Part shown: positions 15,479-24,412 of the stretch, piece after piece
Position numbering within the stretch: position 1 is the stretch's first letter
How the letters are laid out: each line of letters opens with the position of its first letter
Assembly: GCA_964531735.1 (NCBI GenBank)
Contig: CAZHGD010000063.1
Location: 1 to 37,772, forward strand
DNA: 37,772 nucleotides
From: CAZHGD01 sp964531735
Lineage (GTDB): Bacteria > Armatimonadota > UBA10988
Reading direction: 5' to 3'
Program-made: the position numbers and the translations under genes
Notes under the pieces: model-generated
What the model was told of the DNA's origin: nothing
Databases searched by the model: none
Seen by the model: the letters and a program-made list of their open reading frames with translations, nothing else

Positions 15479-16486
15479 ATGAGTGGCATGGAGGCCACGG
15501 CGGCGCGACCGCAGCCGCCGGGACCGAACGACGGGGCCCTGCGCGAGTTCGCGCGCGGTTGCGGGCTCGATTCGTTCGCCGAACTGGACCGCTTCCCCAA
15601 GTACTTCCAGATTGAGACCAGCGCGCTGTGCAACTCCCGCTGCACGATGTGCTACCTGAACGACATCACCCGGCCCAAAGGGCTGATGCGCGACGACCTC
15701 TTCGAGCACATCGTGGCGCAGTTGGTGCCGTATGCCGACTGGGTGGCCAAGATCACCATTCAGAACCTGGGCGAGCCGTTGGTCGACAAGCAGCTCGAAG
15801 CGCGCATCGCCCGGCTGAAGGACATCGGCATTCGCATGGTGGCCTTCAGCACCAACGGTTCACTGCTGACCCCGCAGCGCACGGCTTCGGTGCTGGCCTC
15901 CGGCGTCGATGAGGTCTCGTTCTCGGTCGACGGCACCTGTCAGGAGACCTACGGCGACATCCGCGTCGGCCTCGACTACGACAAGGCGGTCAGCAACATC
16001 ATCGCGTTCATCGCCGCGCGCGATGAACTGGGTGCGCCGACGGCCATCCGGCTGCGGATGCTCGTCCAGGAGTCGAACGCGCCCGAGTACCCGGAATTCG
16101 TGCGCCTCTGGTCGGCCCGGCTACGGGCGGGCGACAGCCTCTATGGCCGCCTGCTGCACCACGCCGACGGCGCCGACCTGCAGGCGGTGCTGCCCGAGGC
16201 GCGCGCGCGCGGTGACCTGAACGCGCGCGCCTGCATCGGGCCCTGGGGCTCGATGATCATCGACCACGACGGCCGCGTGGCGCTCTGCCCGGTCGATTCC
16301 GATGCCGAGTTCAACATCGGCAACGTGTGGGAGTACAGCATCGAGGAGCTCTGGCGGAGCCCGGTCTTCGCCCGGGTGCGCGAGGAACACCGGCTGCACG
16401 GGCGCGGCGGCTCGTTGCCCATGTGCGATCTGTGCAACTTGTGGGATAGCTGCTCGCGCCTGCCCGGCGTGCGGCTCGGCGCGTAG
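15479..16486 (+). CDS. Radical SAM protein with SPASM domain
   Basis: The protein is 335 residues. The radical SAM [4Fe-4S] motif is C51-N-S-R-C55-T-M-C58, followed by the SAM-binding NLGEPL and FSTNGSLL segments. The C-terminal SPASM-type cysteines are C252 (ACIGPWGS), C270 (ALCPVD), C316, C319 and C325 (MCDLCNLWDSC), which would hold extra Fe-S clusters. ATG 15479 has GGAGA 5 nt upstream; an ATG at 15452 overlapping the previous stop is possible but has a poor ribosome site. No precursor-peptide gene lies next to it, so peptide maturation is less likely than chemistry on a sugar or on an ACP-bound group. The substrate is unknown. Confidence 0.85.
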   Translation: MSGMEATAARPQPPGPNDGALREFARGCGLDSFAELDRFPKYFQIETSALCNSRCTMCYLNDITRPKGLMRDDLFEHIVAQLVPYADWVAKITIQNLGEPLVDKQLEARIARLKDIGIRMVAFSTNGSLLTPQRTASVLASGVDEVSFSVDGTCQETYGDIRVGLDYDKAVSNIIAFIAARDELGAPTAIRLRMLVQESNAPEYPEFVRLWSARLRAGDSLYGRLLHHADGADLQAVLPEARARGDLNARACIGPWGSMIIDHDGRVALCPVDSDAEFNIGNVWEYSIEELWRSPVFARVREEHRLHGRGGSLPMCDLCNLWDSCSRLPGVRLGA

Positions 16487-16497
16487 GACACCTGCCG

Positions 16498-18375
16498 ATG
16501 GCGGTTGACAGCACCGGTGGCTTGCGTGAGGCGGTCAACAATGCCCTCGCCGACGGCGACATCGCCGCCGTTCGCCGCCTGTTGCAGGACTTGTGGGCCG
16601 CCGCGCCGACCAACGACACCGCGGCCTTCGTGCTGGCCACCGGCGCCAAGCTGCCCGCGCCGCCGCTGAGCTGCCGGGTGACGGTGCTGCGCTCGTTCAC
16701 CGTCGAGCCGCTGCTGCCCCTGGCTCAGGCCGGGGCGCTGGTGGCCGGCATCGCCGCCCGCCTGACCGCCGGCGGATTCAACACCTGGGCGCAGGAACTG
16801 CTGGCGCCGGACAGTGCCCTCTACCGAGAGGCCCTGGACGGGGTCATCCTGGCCGTCGAGGCGCGCGACCTGTGCCCGCCGCTCGTCGGGCAGGCCGCCG
16901 ACCTCAGCGATGCCCAGATCGACCACGAAGTGGCGCGGGCCACCGACCTCCTGCAGCAGGTCGTCAGCGCCTTCCGCGAGCGGTCGAGCGCCTGGCTGCT
17001 GCTCCACAATTTCGCCCTGCCCGCCGACCCGCCGATGGGTCTGGCCGACGTGCAGAGCGGCCGCTGGGCCGACGCGTTCGGCCGCCTGAACGGCGCGGTG
17101 CGTCACCTGGCCCAGCAGCATCCGGGCGTGTATGCGCTGGACTACGACGCCCTGGTCGCCCGCTTCGGCCGCTGGCGCTGGGTCGATGAGGCCCGCTATC
17201 ACACGGTGCGCCTGCCCATCGCCGCCGAGGCACTGCCGCTGCTGGCGGGCGAATGGGTCCGCTACCTGCACCCGCTCTGTGGCAAGCTGGCCAAGGTGCT
17301 CGTCTGCGACCTCGACCAGACCCTCTGGCAGGGCATCGTCGGCGAAGACGGGTTCGACGGCATCCGCGTCACGCCGGCGCATCAGCGCCTGCAACGCGCC
17401 ATCCTCGACTGCGCGCGCCGCGGCATTCTGTTGGCCGTCTGCTCCAAGAACAACCCGGCCGATGCCGAGCAGGTGCTGTCGGAGCACCCGGACCTGCTCC
17501 TGCGGCCGGAGCACTTCGCCGCCAGACGCATCAACTGGCAGGACAAGGCCACCAACCTGGTCGAACTGGCCGAGGAGCTGCAGGTCGGCGTCGACAGCCT
17601 GGCCTTCCTGGACGACAGTGCCGTGGAGCGTGAGCAGGTGCGCATCGCGCTGCCGGAAGTGACGGTCGTGCCGCTGCCGGAGCAACCGGACGGCTACGCC
17701 GCGGCGCTGCGCGCCTGCCCGGTGTTCGAGCGGCTGCGCTTGTCGATGGAAGACGCCGACCGGGGCGCGATGATGGCCGCCCAGCGCGAGCGCGACGAGC
17801 TGCGGCAGGCGACCGGCTCCATCGAGAGCTTCCTGCGCTCGCTGGAACTGCGGCTGACCATCAGCCCGCTGAAGCCGGCCACCGTGGCTCGCGCCGCGCA
17901 ACTGACCCAGCGCACGAACCAGTTCAACATGACCACCAAGCGCTACGGCGAAGCCGAGATCGCGGCGCTGGCCCAGGACACCGGTTGGCTGGTGCGCCAG
18001 GTCCACGCGGTGGACCGTTTCGGCGACAACGGCATTGTCGGACTGCTGATGGTGCAGGTCGCCGACGCAGCGACCTGGCAGGTGGACACCTTCCTGCTGA
18101 GCTGCCGCGTGATCGGTCGCACCATCGAGACGGCCATGCTCGCCTGGCTGGTGCAGGCCGCCCGCACCGCCGGGGTCGGCCGGCTCGCAGGCTGGTTCCG
18201 GCCCACCGCCAAGAACGCGCCGTCGGCGGACGTCTACCCCGAGCATGGCTTCGCGGCGGTCGCGCAAGACGGCGAGGCCACGCGGTGGTCTCTGGATCTG
18301 TCGAGCGCCACGGTGGCCGTGCCGCCCTGGATCCGGCTGACCGTCAGCGAGGAGGCCCCGTCCGATGGCCGATAG
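16498..18375 (+). CDS. FkbH-like HAD-IIIC protein
   Basis: The protein is 625 residues in three parts. Residues 1-265 are an N-terminal domain of the kind seen in full-length FkbH-like proteins. The HAD-IIIC core follows: D271 and D273 in VCDLDQTLWQGIVGEDG, motif II S in AVCSKNNPAD, the Lys in WQDKATNL and the DD of AFLDDSAVEREQV. The last ~170 residues (RTNQFNMTTKRY, CRVIGRTIE, WFRPTAKN) match the acyltransferase-like C-terminal domain. Characterised relatives move glycerate from 1,3-bisphosphoglycerate to an acyl carrier protein as glyceryl-S-ACP. The next gene is an ACP overlapping by 11 nt, which fits. No polyketide synthase gene is near, so the glyceryl or related acyl group probably decorates something else here. 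Confidence 0.88.
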   Translation: MAVDSTGGLREAVNNALADGDIAAVRRLLQDLWAAAPTNDTAAFVLATGAKLPAPPLSCRVTVLRSFTVEPLLPLAQAGALVAGIAARLTAGGFNTWAQELLAPDSALYREALDGVILAVEARDLCPPLVGQAADLSDAQIDHEVARATDLLQQVVSAFRERSSAWLLLHNFALPADPPMGLADVQSGRWADAFGRLNGAVRHLAQQHPGVYALDYDALVARFGRWRWVDEARYHTVRLPIAAEALPLLAGEWVRYLHPLCGKLAKVLVCDLDQTLWQGIVGEDGFDGIRVTPAHQRLQRAILDCARRGILLAVCSKNNPADAEQVLSEHPDLLLRPEHFAARRINWQDKATNLVELAEELQVGVDSLAFLDDSAVEREQVRIALPEVTVVPLPEQPDGYAAALRACPVFERLRLSMEDADRGAMMAAQRERDELRQATGSIESFLRSLELRLTISPLKPATVARAAQLTQRTNQFNMTTKRYGEAEIAALAQDTGWLVRQVHAVDRFGDNGIVGLLMVQVADAATWQVDTFLLSCRVIGRTIETAMLAWLVQAARTAGVGRLAGWFRPTAKNAPSADVYPEHGFAAVAQDGEATRWSLDLSSATVAVPPWIRLTVSEEAPSDGR

Positions 18376-18601
18376 TGTGCTGGATCAGGTACGGCAGATG
18401 CTGGCCGACCTCTTGTCGCGGCCCATCGAGGCCGTCGGCGCAGAGGCCGCGCCGTCGAACCTCGAGGGGTGGGATTCGCTGGTACACCTGAACCTGGTGC
18501 TGGCCATCGAGCAGCGCTTCGGCGTGTTCCTGGAACCCGAGGACGACGAGCCGACGGTGGGCCAGATAGCGTCGCGAGTGGGCGCCGAGCGGCGCGGGTG
18601 A
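18365..18601 (+). CDS. Acyl carrier protein
   Basis: The protein is 78 residues, the standard ACP length. The phosphopantetheine attachment Ser is S38 in LEGWDSLVHLNLVLAIE; GWDSL is the form usual for stand-alone ACPs outside fatty-acid synthesis. Three acidic helices fit the fold. AGGAGG at 18350-18355 lies 9 nt before ATG 18365. It overlaps the end of the FkbH-like gene by 11 nt, so the two are translationally coupled and probably form the loading pair. It closes region D, and a folded RNA begins right after its stop codon. It would need a phosphopantetheinyl transferase, not encoded here. Confidence 0.88.
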   Translation: MADSVLDQVRQMLADLLSRPIEAVGAEAAPSNLEGWDSLVHLNLVLAIEQRFGVFLEPEDDEPTVGQIASRVGAERRG

Positions 18602-18914
18602 GGTCAGTCGGTCGCCCACGTTGCGCCGGCCGCACCCGCCTGCACGACCAGTTCGCCGCCGGACCATGGCCCGCCCCACACCGACTGATCCAGGCGCTTG
18701 CGGCACGCCCCTGACAACTCGCTGTAATGCCGCTGGCCTTGCTGCTTACCAGCCGCCGTGTTAGCCTGAATGCGGTTGTTGCCGCCCCGCCGGGCCACCG
18801 GAGGCGGGCAGGTGGTCGTCGGCCGGCGCGGTTGTGGGCCGGTCCAGCCGTTCTTTGGTCCGCGGGTCCAGCGCCGACCCGAACTAGCCGGCAGCGGGAG
18901 TGCTACCAAGACGC
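18602..18914 (+). promoter_or_regulatory. Non-coding gap upstream of metH with a long inverted repeat
   Basis: This 313-nt gap holds no convincing gene. Directly after the ACP stop, GGTCAGTCGGT (18602-18612) can pair with ACCGACTGATC (18680-18690): 11 bp with one G-U, enclosing 67 GC-rich nt. It could be a terminator-like structure for region D. Further on are three GGTCC copies within 18840-18872. A weak promoter-like pair, TTGCTG (18739-18744) and TAGCCT (18762-18767) with 17-nt spacing, is the best seen. I looked for the cobalamin, SAM and SAH riboswitch cores that often precede metH and did not find them. Confidence 0.4.
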
Positions 18915-21900
18915 ATGAGTGGTTTCCTTGCAGCTTTGCGCGAACGAGTGCTGATCGCCGACGGCGCCATGGGCACGGCGCTGCACGCGCACGATCTGAG
19001 CGTGGACGACTACCAGGGGCTGGAAGGCTGCAACGAGATCCTCTGCGTCTCGCGGCCCGACGTGGTGCGGACGGTACACGCCGCCTACTGCGTCGCCGGC
19101 TGTGACGTCATCGAGACCAACGCCTTCGGCGCCAACGCCGTGGTCCTGGGTGAGTACGGCATCGCCCACCGCGTCCATGAGCTGAACCTGGCCGCGGCGC
19201 GTCTCGCGCGCGAGGTGGCCGCCGACTACAGCACGCCCGACCAGCCGCGCTTCGTGCTGGGCAACCTGGGACCGGGCACCAAGCTCCCGTCGCTCGGCCA
19301 CCTGGACTTCGACACGCTGGCGGCCTGCTACCGCGACCAGACGCGCGGCCTGCTGGCAGGCGGCGTCGACGGCCTGCTGGTAGAGACCTGCCAGGACATA
19401 TTGCAGACCAAGTGCGCCCTGGCCGGCATCGACGACGCCTGCGCCGAGCTGGGCTGGCGGCCACCGGTCATCGTCCAGGTCACCATGGAGCCGACGGGCA
19501 CCATGCTGATGGGCACGGAGATCGGCGCGGCCCTGGCGGCCATCGTCGGCTACGACATCCAGTTGTTCGGCCTCAACTGCGCCACCGGACCGCAGGAAAT
19601 GGTCGAGCACTTGCACTACCTGTCCGAGAACTGCCCGCTGCCGCTGTCGGTGATGCCGAACGCCGGCCTGCCGCAGATGGTCGGTGGCCAGGCACGGTTC
19701 CCGTTGCAGCCCGCAGAGCTGGCCGACTGGCATGAACGGTTCGTCAGCGAGTTCGGTGTCACCCTGGTCGGCGGCTGCTGCGGCACCACGCCGGCGCACC
19801 TCAAAGCGGTCGTCGAGCGCGTGCAGGGACGGCCGGCGCCGGTCCGCGAGGTCAGCCTGCCGCCGTCGCTGGCCAGCTTGTACCAACCGGTCACCGTGGC
19901 GCAGGAAAACAGCTTCCTGATGATCGGCGAGCGCTGCAACACCACCGGCAGCAAGCAGTTCCGCGAGCAGTTGCTGGCCGGCGACTGGGACGGCATGTTG
20001 CACACGGCGCGCGAGCAGGTGCGCGGCGGCGCGCAGGTGCTCGACGTCTGCGTCGACTACGTCGGCCGCGACGGCTGCGCCGACATGGACGAGGTCATGG
20101 GCCGTTTCGCCAGCCAGGTGACCGTGCCCATCATGGTCGACAGCACCGAAGTGCCGGTCATCGAGGCCGCGCTCAAGCGGCTCGGCGGGCGCGCGGTGAT
20201 CAACTCGGTCAACCTCGAGAACGGGCTCGAGCGGCCCGCGGCCATTTTCCCGTTGGCGCGCCGCTACAACGCCGCCGTGGTCGCGTTGACCATCGACGAG
20301 GAGGGCATGGCGCGCACGGCCGAGCGCAAAGCAGCCATCGCGCGCCGGCTCTTCGACCTGGCCGTGAACGAGTACCACCTGACGCCCGGCGACCTGCTGT
20401 TCGATGTGCTGACGCTACCGGTCAGCACCGGTGCCGACGACGAACGGCGGAACGCACTGGAGACCATCGAAGGCATCCGCCGGGTGAAGGCCGACTGCCC
20501 TGGCGTGTTCACGGTGCTCGGCGTCAGCAACGTCAGCTTCGGGCTCAGTGCGGCGGCGCGGCAGGTGCTCAACTCGGTCTTCCTGCACGAGTGCCAGGAG
20601 GCTGGTCTCGACGCGGCCATCGTCCATGCCGGGCGCATCATGCCGCTCTACAAGATCGACCCGCGCCAGGCCGAGGTCGCCCTCGATCTGCTCTACGACC
20701 GGCGGCGCGCAGGCTACGACCCGCTCCGCGCGTTCATGGACCTGTTCGCCGACGCCACCGTCAGCCAGGCGGAGGCCCGCGCCGACCTGGCCATCGAGGA
20801 TGACCTGCCACGGCGCATCGTCGACGGCGACCGCGTCGGCCTGGAGGCCGCGCTCGACGAGGCGCTCCAGCGCTACGACGCCGTGACCATCATCAACCAG
20901 TACCTGCTGGCCGGCATGGAGCAGGTCGGCGAGCTGTTCGGCTCGGGCCGCATGCAGTTGCCGTTCGTGCTCCAGAGCGCCGAGGTGATGAAGAGCGCGG
21001 TGGCCTATCTGGAGCCGCACATGGACCGCGTCGCCGGCACCACCAAGGGCACGCTGGTCCTGGCGACGGTCAAGGGCGATGTGCACGACATCGGCAAGAA
21101 CCTGGTCGACATCATCCTGTCGAACAACGGCTACCAGGTCGTCAACCTGGGCATCAAGCAGCCCATCGGCGCCATCATCGACGCCGCGCTGGCGCACCAC
21201 GCCGACGCGATCGGCCTGAGTGGCTTGCTGGTCAAGTCCACGCTGGTGATGCGCGAGGACCTGGTGGAGCTGAAGCAGCGCGGCCTCGACTGGTTGCCGG
21301 TGCTGCTGGGCGGCGCGGCGCTGACTCGGCGCTATGTGGACGAAGACCTGTCGGCCGCGTACGGCGGCGACGTCCACTACGCCGAAGACGCCTTCGCCGG
21401 TCTGGCGCTGATGAACCGCGTGTGTGCCCCGGAGGCGCGCCTGCAGCGCCGGGAACGGCGCCGCCGCGCCGGCGGAACGCGCCTCGATGAACCGGTGGTG
21501 GCCGAGCCCCGCGCGGCAGCGGCGAGCGCCGGCGCCGGCCAGAGCACCATCGTCCACGACACGCTGGTCCCGCCGGCGCCGTTCCTCGGCACGCGACTGG
21601 CCGAGCCGGTCGCGGTGGCCGAGCTGTTCGACTACCTCAACCCGCTGGCGCTCTACAGCGGACAGTACCGCGTGCGCCGCCTGCCCGAGGAGACGCGCGC
21701 CGACTGGCGGCAGCGCGTGGCCGAGACCGTCGAGCCGGCCGTCCAGGCGCTGCAGGCGCAGATCCTCGCCGAGGGCTGGTTCCAGCCGCAGGCGATCTAC
21801 GGCTTCCTGCCCTGCGGCTCCGACGGCAACGATCTGGTGGTCTTCCGCGAGGATCAGCAGACCGAGTGGGTCCGCTTCACCTTCCCCCGCCAGGCCACCG

Positions 21901-22421
21901 GCCGCCGCCTGTGCCTGAGCGACTACTTCCGCCCGGTCGACGGTGAGCGCGACCTGCTGGCGGTGCAGGTCGTCACGCTCGGCGGCGCGGTGGCCGCCCG
22001 CGAGCAGGAGCTGTTCGGCGGCGACCGGTACACCGACTACCTCTACCTGCACGGCCTGGCGGCCGAGACCACCGAGGCTTACGCGGAACTGCTGCATCAG
22101 CGCATCCGGCGCGAGTGGGGGCTCGGCGACGCCGACGCGGCGACGGTGGAGGGCCTGTTCCGGCAGGAGTACCGGGGCCTGCGGTACAGCTTCGGCTACC
22201 CGGCCTGCCCCAACCTGGAGGACCAGGCCAAGATGTTCGAGCTGCTGCGCCCCGAGCGGATCGGGGTCTCGCTGTCTGACGAGTACATGCTGGTGCCGGA
22301 GGTGTCCACCTCGGCGGTCGTGACCCATCATCCTGCCGCGCGCTACTTCACCGTGAGCGAAGAAGGAACGGCAACGGCGTCTGCGAACGACACGCCGATG
22401 GGTCGGGAGAGCGTGGGATGA
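18915..22421 (+). CDS. metH: Cobalamin-dependent methionine synthase
   Basis: The protein is 1168 residues, close to full-length MetH. It transfers a methyl group from methyltetrahydrofolate to homocysteine through cobalamin. The homocysteine domain has zinc ligands C222 (NCATGP) and C288-C289 (GGCCGTTP). The pterin domain has NTTGSKQFRE and SVNLENG. The cobalamin domain has H724 in VKGDVHDIGKN with GLSGLLVKS. The C-terminal reactivation domain carries ASANDTPM-type ends and DEYMLVPEVSTSAVV; it binds SAM to repair oxidised cobalamin. ATG 18915 has GGGAG 14 nt upstream, rather far; an in-frame GTG at 18900 is the alternative. The last codons overlap the next gene (ATGA). Methionine feeds SAM to the methyltransferases and radical SAM enzyme upstream, a loose link only. 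Confidence 0.95.
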   Translation: MSGFLAALRERVLIADGAMGTALHAHDLSVDDYQGLEGCNEILCVSRPDVVRTVHAAYCVAGCDVIETNAFGANAVVLGEYGIAHRVHELNLAAARLAREVAADYSTPDQPRFVLGNLGPGTKLPSLGHLDFDTLAACYRDQTRGLLAGGVDGLLVETCQDILQTKCALAGIDDACAELGWRPPVIVQVTMEPTGTMLMGTEIGAALAAIVGYDIQLFGLNCATGPQEMVEHLHYLSENCPLPLSVMPNAGLPQMVGGQARFPLQPAELADWHERFVSEFGVTLVGGCCGTTPAHLKAVVERVQGRPAPVREVSLPPSLASLYQPVTVAQENSFLMIGERCNTTGSKQFREQLLAGDWDGMLHTAREQVRGGAQVLDVCVDYVGRDGCADMDEVMGRFASQVTVPIMVDSTEVPVIEAALKRLGGRAVINSVNLENGLERPAAIFPLARRYNAAVVALTIDEEGMARTAERKAAIARRLFDLAVNEYHLTPGDLLFDVLTLPVSTGADDERRNALETIEGIRRVKADCPGVFTVLGVSNVSFGLSAAARQVLNSVFLHECQEAGLDAAIVHAGRIMPLYKIDPRQAEVALDLLYDRRRAGYDPLRAFMDLFADATVSQAEARADLAIEDDLPRRIVDGDRVGLEAALDEALQRYDAVTIINQYLLAGMEQVGELFGSGRMQLPFVLQSAEVMKSAVAYLEPHMDRVAGTTKGTLVLATVKGDVHDIGKNLVDIILSNNGYQVVNLGIKQPIGAIIDAALAHHADAIGLSGLLVKSTLVMREDLVELKQRGLDWLPVLLGGAALTRRYVDEDLSAAYGGDVHYAEDAFAGLALMNRVCAPEARLQRRERRRRAGGTRLDEPVVAEPRAAAASAGAGQSTIVHDTLVPPAPFLGTRLAEPVAVAELFDYLNPLALYSGQYRVRRLPEETRADWRQRVAETVEPAVQALQAQILAEGWFQPQAIYGFLPCGSDGNDLVVFREDQQTEWVRFTFPRQATGRRLCLSDYFRPVDGERDLLAVQVVTLGGAVAAREQELFGGDRYTDYLYLHGLAAETTEAYAELLHQRIRREWGLGDADAATVEGLFRQEYRGLRYSFGYPACPNLEDQAKMFELLRPERIGVSLSDEYMLVPEVSTSAVVTHHPAARYFTVSEEGTATASANDTPMGRESVG

Positions 22422-24412
22422 GCAGTGACAACCGTCTGACACTCTACCGGTCGCCCGGGGTGGTGGTCGACCTGGACGCCGTGGCCGTCGAAGGGGTGCA
22501 GCTCCGCGAGTTGAGCGCGGGCGAGCGGCCACCGGCGGATAGCGGTCCCGGGGCGTGGCTGGCCCCCATCGACGAGTTCGGTACCGGTGCCGAAGCGCTC
22601 TCCACCGGTCTCCTCAAGGCTCCGTTGGCCCAGGACGTGGCTCTGCTGTTGGTGGCCGAAGGCGACCCAGGCGCCCTGCAGCCCGAGGCGGACGCCCGCA
22701 TCTTCGCCTATCTCGACCCGGCCCGGCCCGGGCACCAACAGGCCAAGATCGTGCGCAGCGCGCTCACCGCCATGCGGATGGGCGACGAGCAACGCCGCCT
22801 CGCCGACGGCCTGAAGGCGCGCGACAAGCAGCTCGAGGAGCTGAACAGCATCGGCGTGGCCCTGTCGGCCGAGCGCGATGTCGATTCGCTCCTGGAGCTG
22901 ATTCTGGCCAAGGCTCGCGAGATCACCCACGCCGACGCGGGCAGCTTGTACCTGGTCGAGCCCGATGCCGACGGCGCGCACCTGCGCTTCAAGCTCTCAC
23001 AGAACGACAGCTTCAAACTCGACTACCGCGAGTTCACCATGCCGCTGAACACCCGCTCGCTGGCGGGCTACACCGGCGTCACCGGACAGGTGCTCAACCT
23101 CGACGATGTCTACCACCTGCCCGAGGACGTCGAGTACGGCTTCTCCACCAAGTGGGACGAGGACACGGGCTACCGCACCAAGTCGATGCTCGTCGTGCCG
23201 ATGAAGAACAACAAGGGCGAGATTCGCGGTGTCCTGCAGTTGATCAACCGTAAGCCCGAGGCCGCCGTCAGGCTGCGCTCGCGCGAGGAGTTCGAGCAGC
23301 ACGTGATCCAGTTCGATGAGCGCTGCACCGAGTTGGTCGGCTCGCTGGCCAGCCAGGCCGCGGTGGCGCTCGAAAACCAACTGCTGCTCCAGAACATCTC
23401 CAACATCTTCGAGGGCGTGCTGATGGGCTGGGTGAAGGCGGTGGAAGACCGCGACCCGGCCACCGCCGGCCACTCGCACCGCGTCACCGCACTGACCTTG
23501 GCCCTGGCTCGCGAAGTCAACAAGCTCAAGACGGGGCCCTACGCCGACGTCTTCTTCACCGACCAGCAACTCGAGGAGCTCCGTTACGCCGGTCTGCTCC
23601 ACGACATCGGCAAGATCTACGTGCGCGTGGACGTGTTCCTCAAGGCCAAGAAGCTCTACACGCACCACCTGAAGCTAATCCAGGAGCGCTTCGATTTCGT
23701 GCGCCGCACGCTCGAGGCCGAGTACAACCGCCGGAAGCTCGAGATCATGATCGACAACCCGCGCGGCGACTACTCGCGGCGCTTCGAAGAGCTCGACTCG
23801 GCCTATCGCAAGCAGGTCACCCAGATCGACGACTACTTCGAGACCATCCTGCTGGCCAACGAGCCGACGGTGCTCGAGGAGGGCCGGTTCACCCGGCTGG
23901 CCGAGATTGCCGGCAACACCTACAAGGACATCTACGGCAATACGCAGCACCTCTTGCAGACCGAGGAACTGCGCTTGCTGAACATCCGGCGCGGCAACCT
24001 CGATGAGAGCGAGCGGCGCGAGATCGAGTCGCACGTCGAGTGGAGCTACCGCATCCTCTCGCGCATTCCCTGGACGCCGGAGCTCGCGCAGATCCCGTTC
24101 ATCGCCTGGGGCCACCACGAGAAGCTCGACGGCTCCGGCTATCCCAACGGCTTCAAGGCCGACCAGATCCCGGTCCAGACGCGCATCATGACCATCGCCG
24201 ACATCTACGACGCGTTGACCGCCGCCGACCGGCCCTACAAGAAGGCCCAGCCGATCGAGAGCGCCTTGCGCATTCTGAGCTTCGAGCGCAAGGACAACCA
24301 CATCGACGGTGACCTGCTGGACCTGTTCGTCGAGAAGCAGGTCTACCGCATCGCGCACATGGACGGCGTCGAAGAGATGGTCCGCCGCCTGATTCACGAG
24401 GACGTGCTCTGA
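22418..24412 (+). CDS. GAF and HD-GYP domain protein with a long insertion (putative c-di-GMP phosphodiesterase)
   Basis: The protein is 664 residues. Residues 1-~120 are an unrecognised N-terminal domain, ~120-150 a coiled coil (EQRRLADGLKARDKQLEEL), ~150-325 a GAF domain with MLVVPMKNNKGEIRGVLQLINR, then the HD-GYP domain. Metal ligands are visible: H352/H354 in AGHSHRV, H395-D396 in LLHDIGK, H539, H566-H567 in HHEKLDGSGYP, and the Asp of TIADIYDALTAADRP. HD-GYP enzymes hydrolyse c-di-GMP. Between D396 and H539 there are 143 residues, against 28 in the Persephonella enzyme, so about 115 mainly charged helical residues are inserted. The start overlaps the metH stop (ATGA) and the stop overlaps the next ATG by 1 nt. 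There is no receiver domain; the GAF domain is the likely input. Confidence 0.85.
   Translation: MSSDNRLTLYRSPGVVVDLDAVAVEGVQLRELSAGERPPADSGPGAWLAPIDEFGTGAEALSTGLLKAPLAQDVALLLVAEGDPGALQPEADARIFAYLDPARPGHQQAKIVRSALTAMRMGDEQRRLADGLKARDKQLEELNSIGVALSAERDVDSLLELILAKAREITHADAGSLYLVEPDADGAHLRFKLSQNDSFKLDYREFTMPLNTRSLAGYTGVTGQVLNLDDVYHLPEDVEYGFSTKWDEDTGYRTKSMLVVPMKNNKGEIRGVLQLINRKPEAAVRLRSREEFEQHVIQFDERCTELVGSLASQAAVALENQLLLQNISNIFEGVLMGWVKAVEDRDPATAGHSHRVTALTLALAREVNKLKTGPYADVFFTDQQLEELRYAGLLHDIGKIYVRVDVFLKAKKLYTHHLKLIQERFDFVRRTLEAEYNRRKLEIMIDNPRGDYSRRFEELDSAYRKQVTQIDDYFETILLANEPTVLEEGRFTRLAEIAGNTYKDIYGNTQHLLQTEELRLLNIRRGNLDESERREIESHVEWSYRILSRIPWTPELAQIPFIAWGHHEKLDGSGYPNGFKADQIPVQTRIMTIADIYDALTAADRPYKKAQPIESALRILSFERKDNHIDGDLLDLFVEKQVYRIAHMDGVEEMVRRLIHEDVL

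Noticed and set aside
15479..16486. RiPP (modified peptide) cluster around the SPASM radical SAM protein
   Set aside because: No short precursor gene, peptidase or exporter was found next to it; the neighbours are sugar and ACP enzymes.
16141..18267. A 708-codon minus-strand open frame over the radical SAM and FkbH-like genes
   Set aside because: Same reason: both sense genes are certain, and the antisense protein has no family features.
18604..18909. Possible 101-residue minus-strand gene in the gap before metH
   Set aside because: Pro/Arg/Gly-rich, no ribosome site or domain, and it coincides with an inverted repeat; non-coding is more likely.
18602..18914. Cobalamin, SAM or SAH riboswitch upstream of metH
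   Set aside because: I looked for the conserved cores of each class and could not find them.
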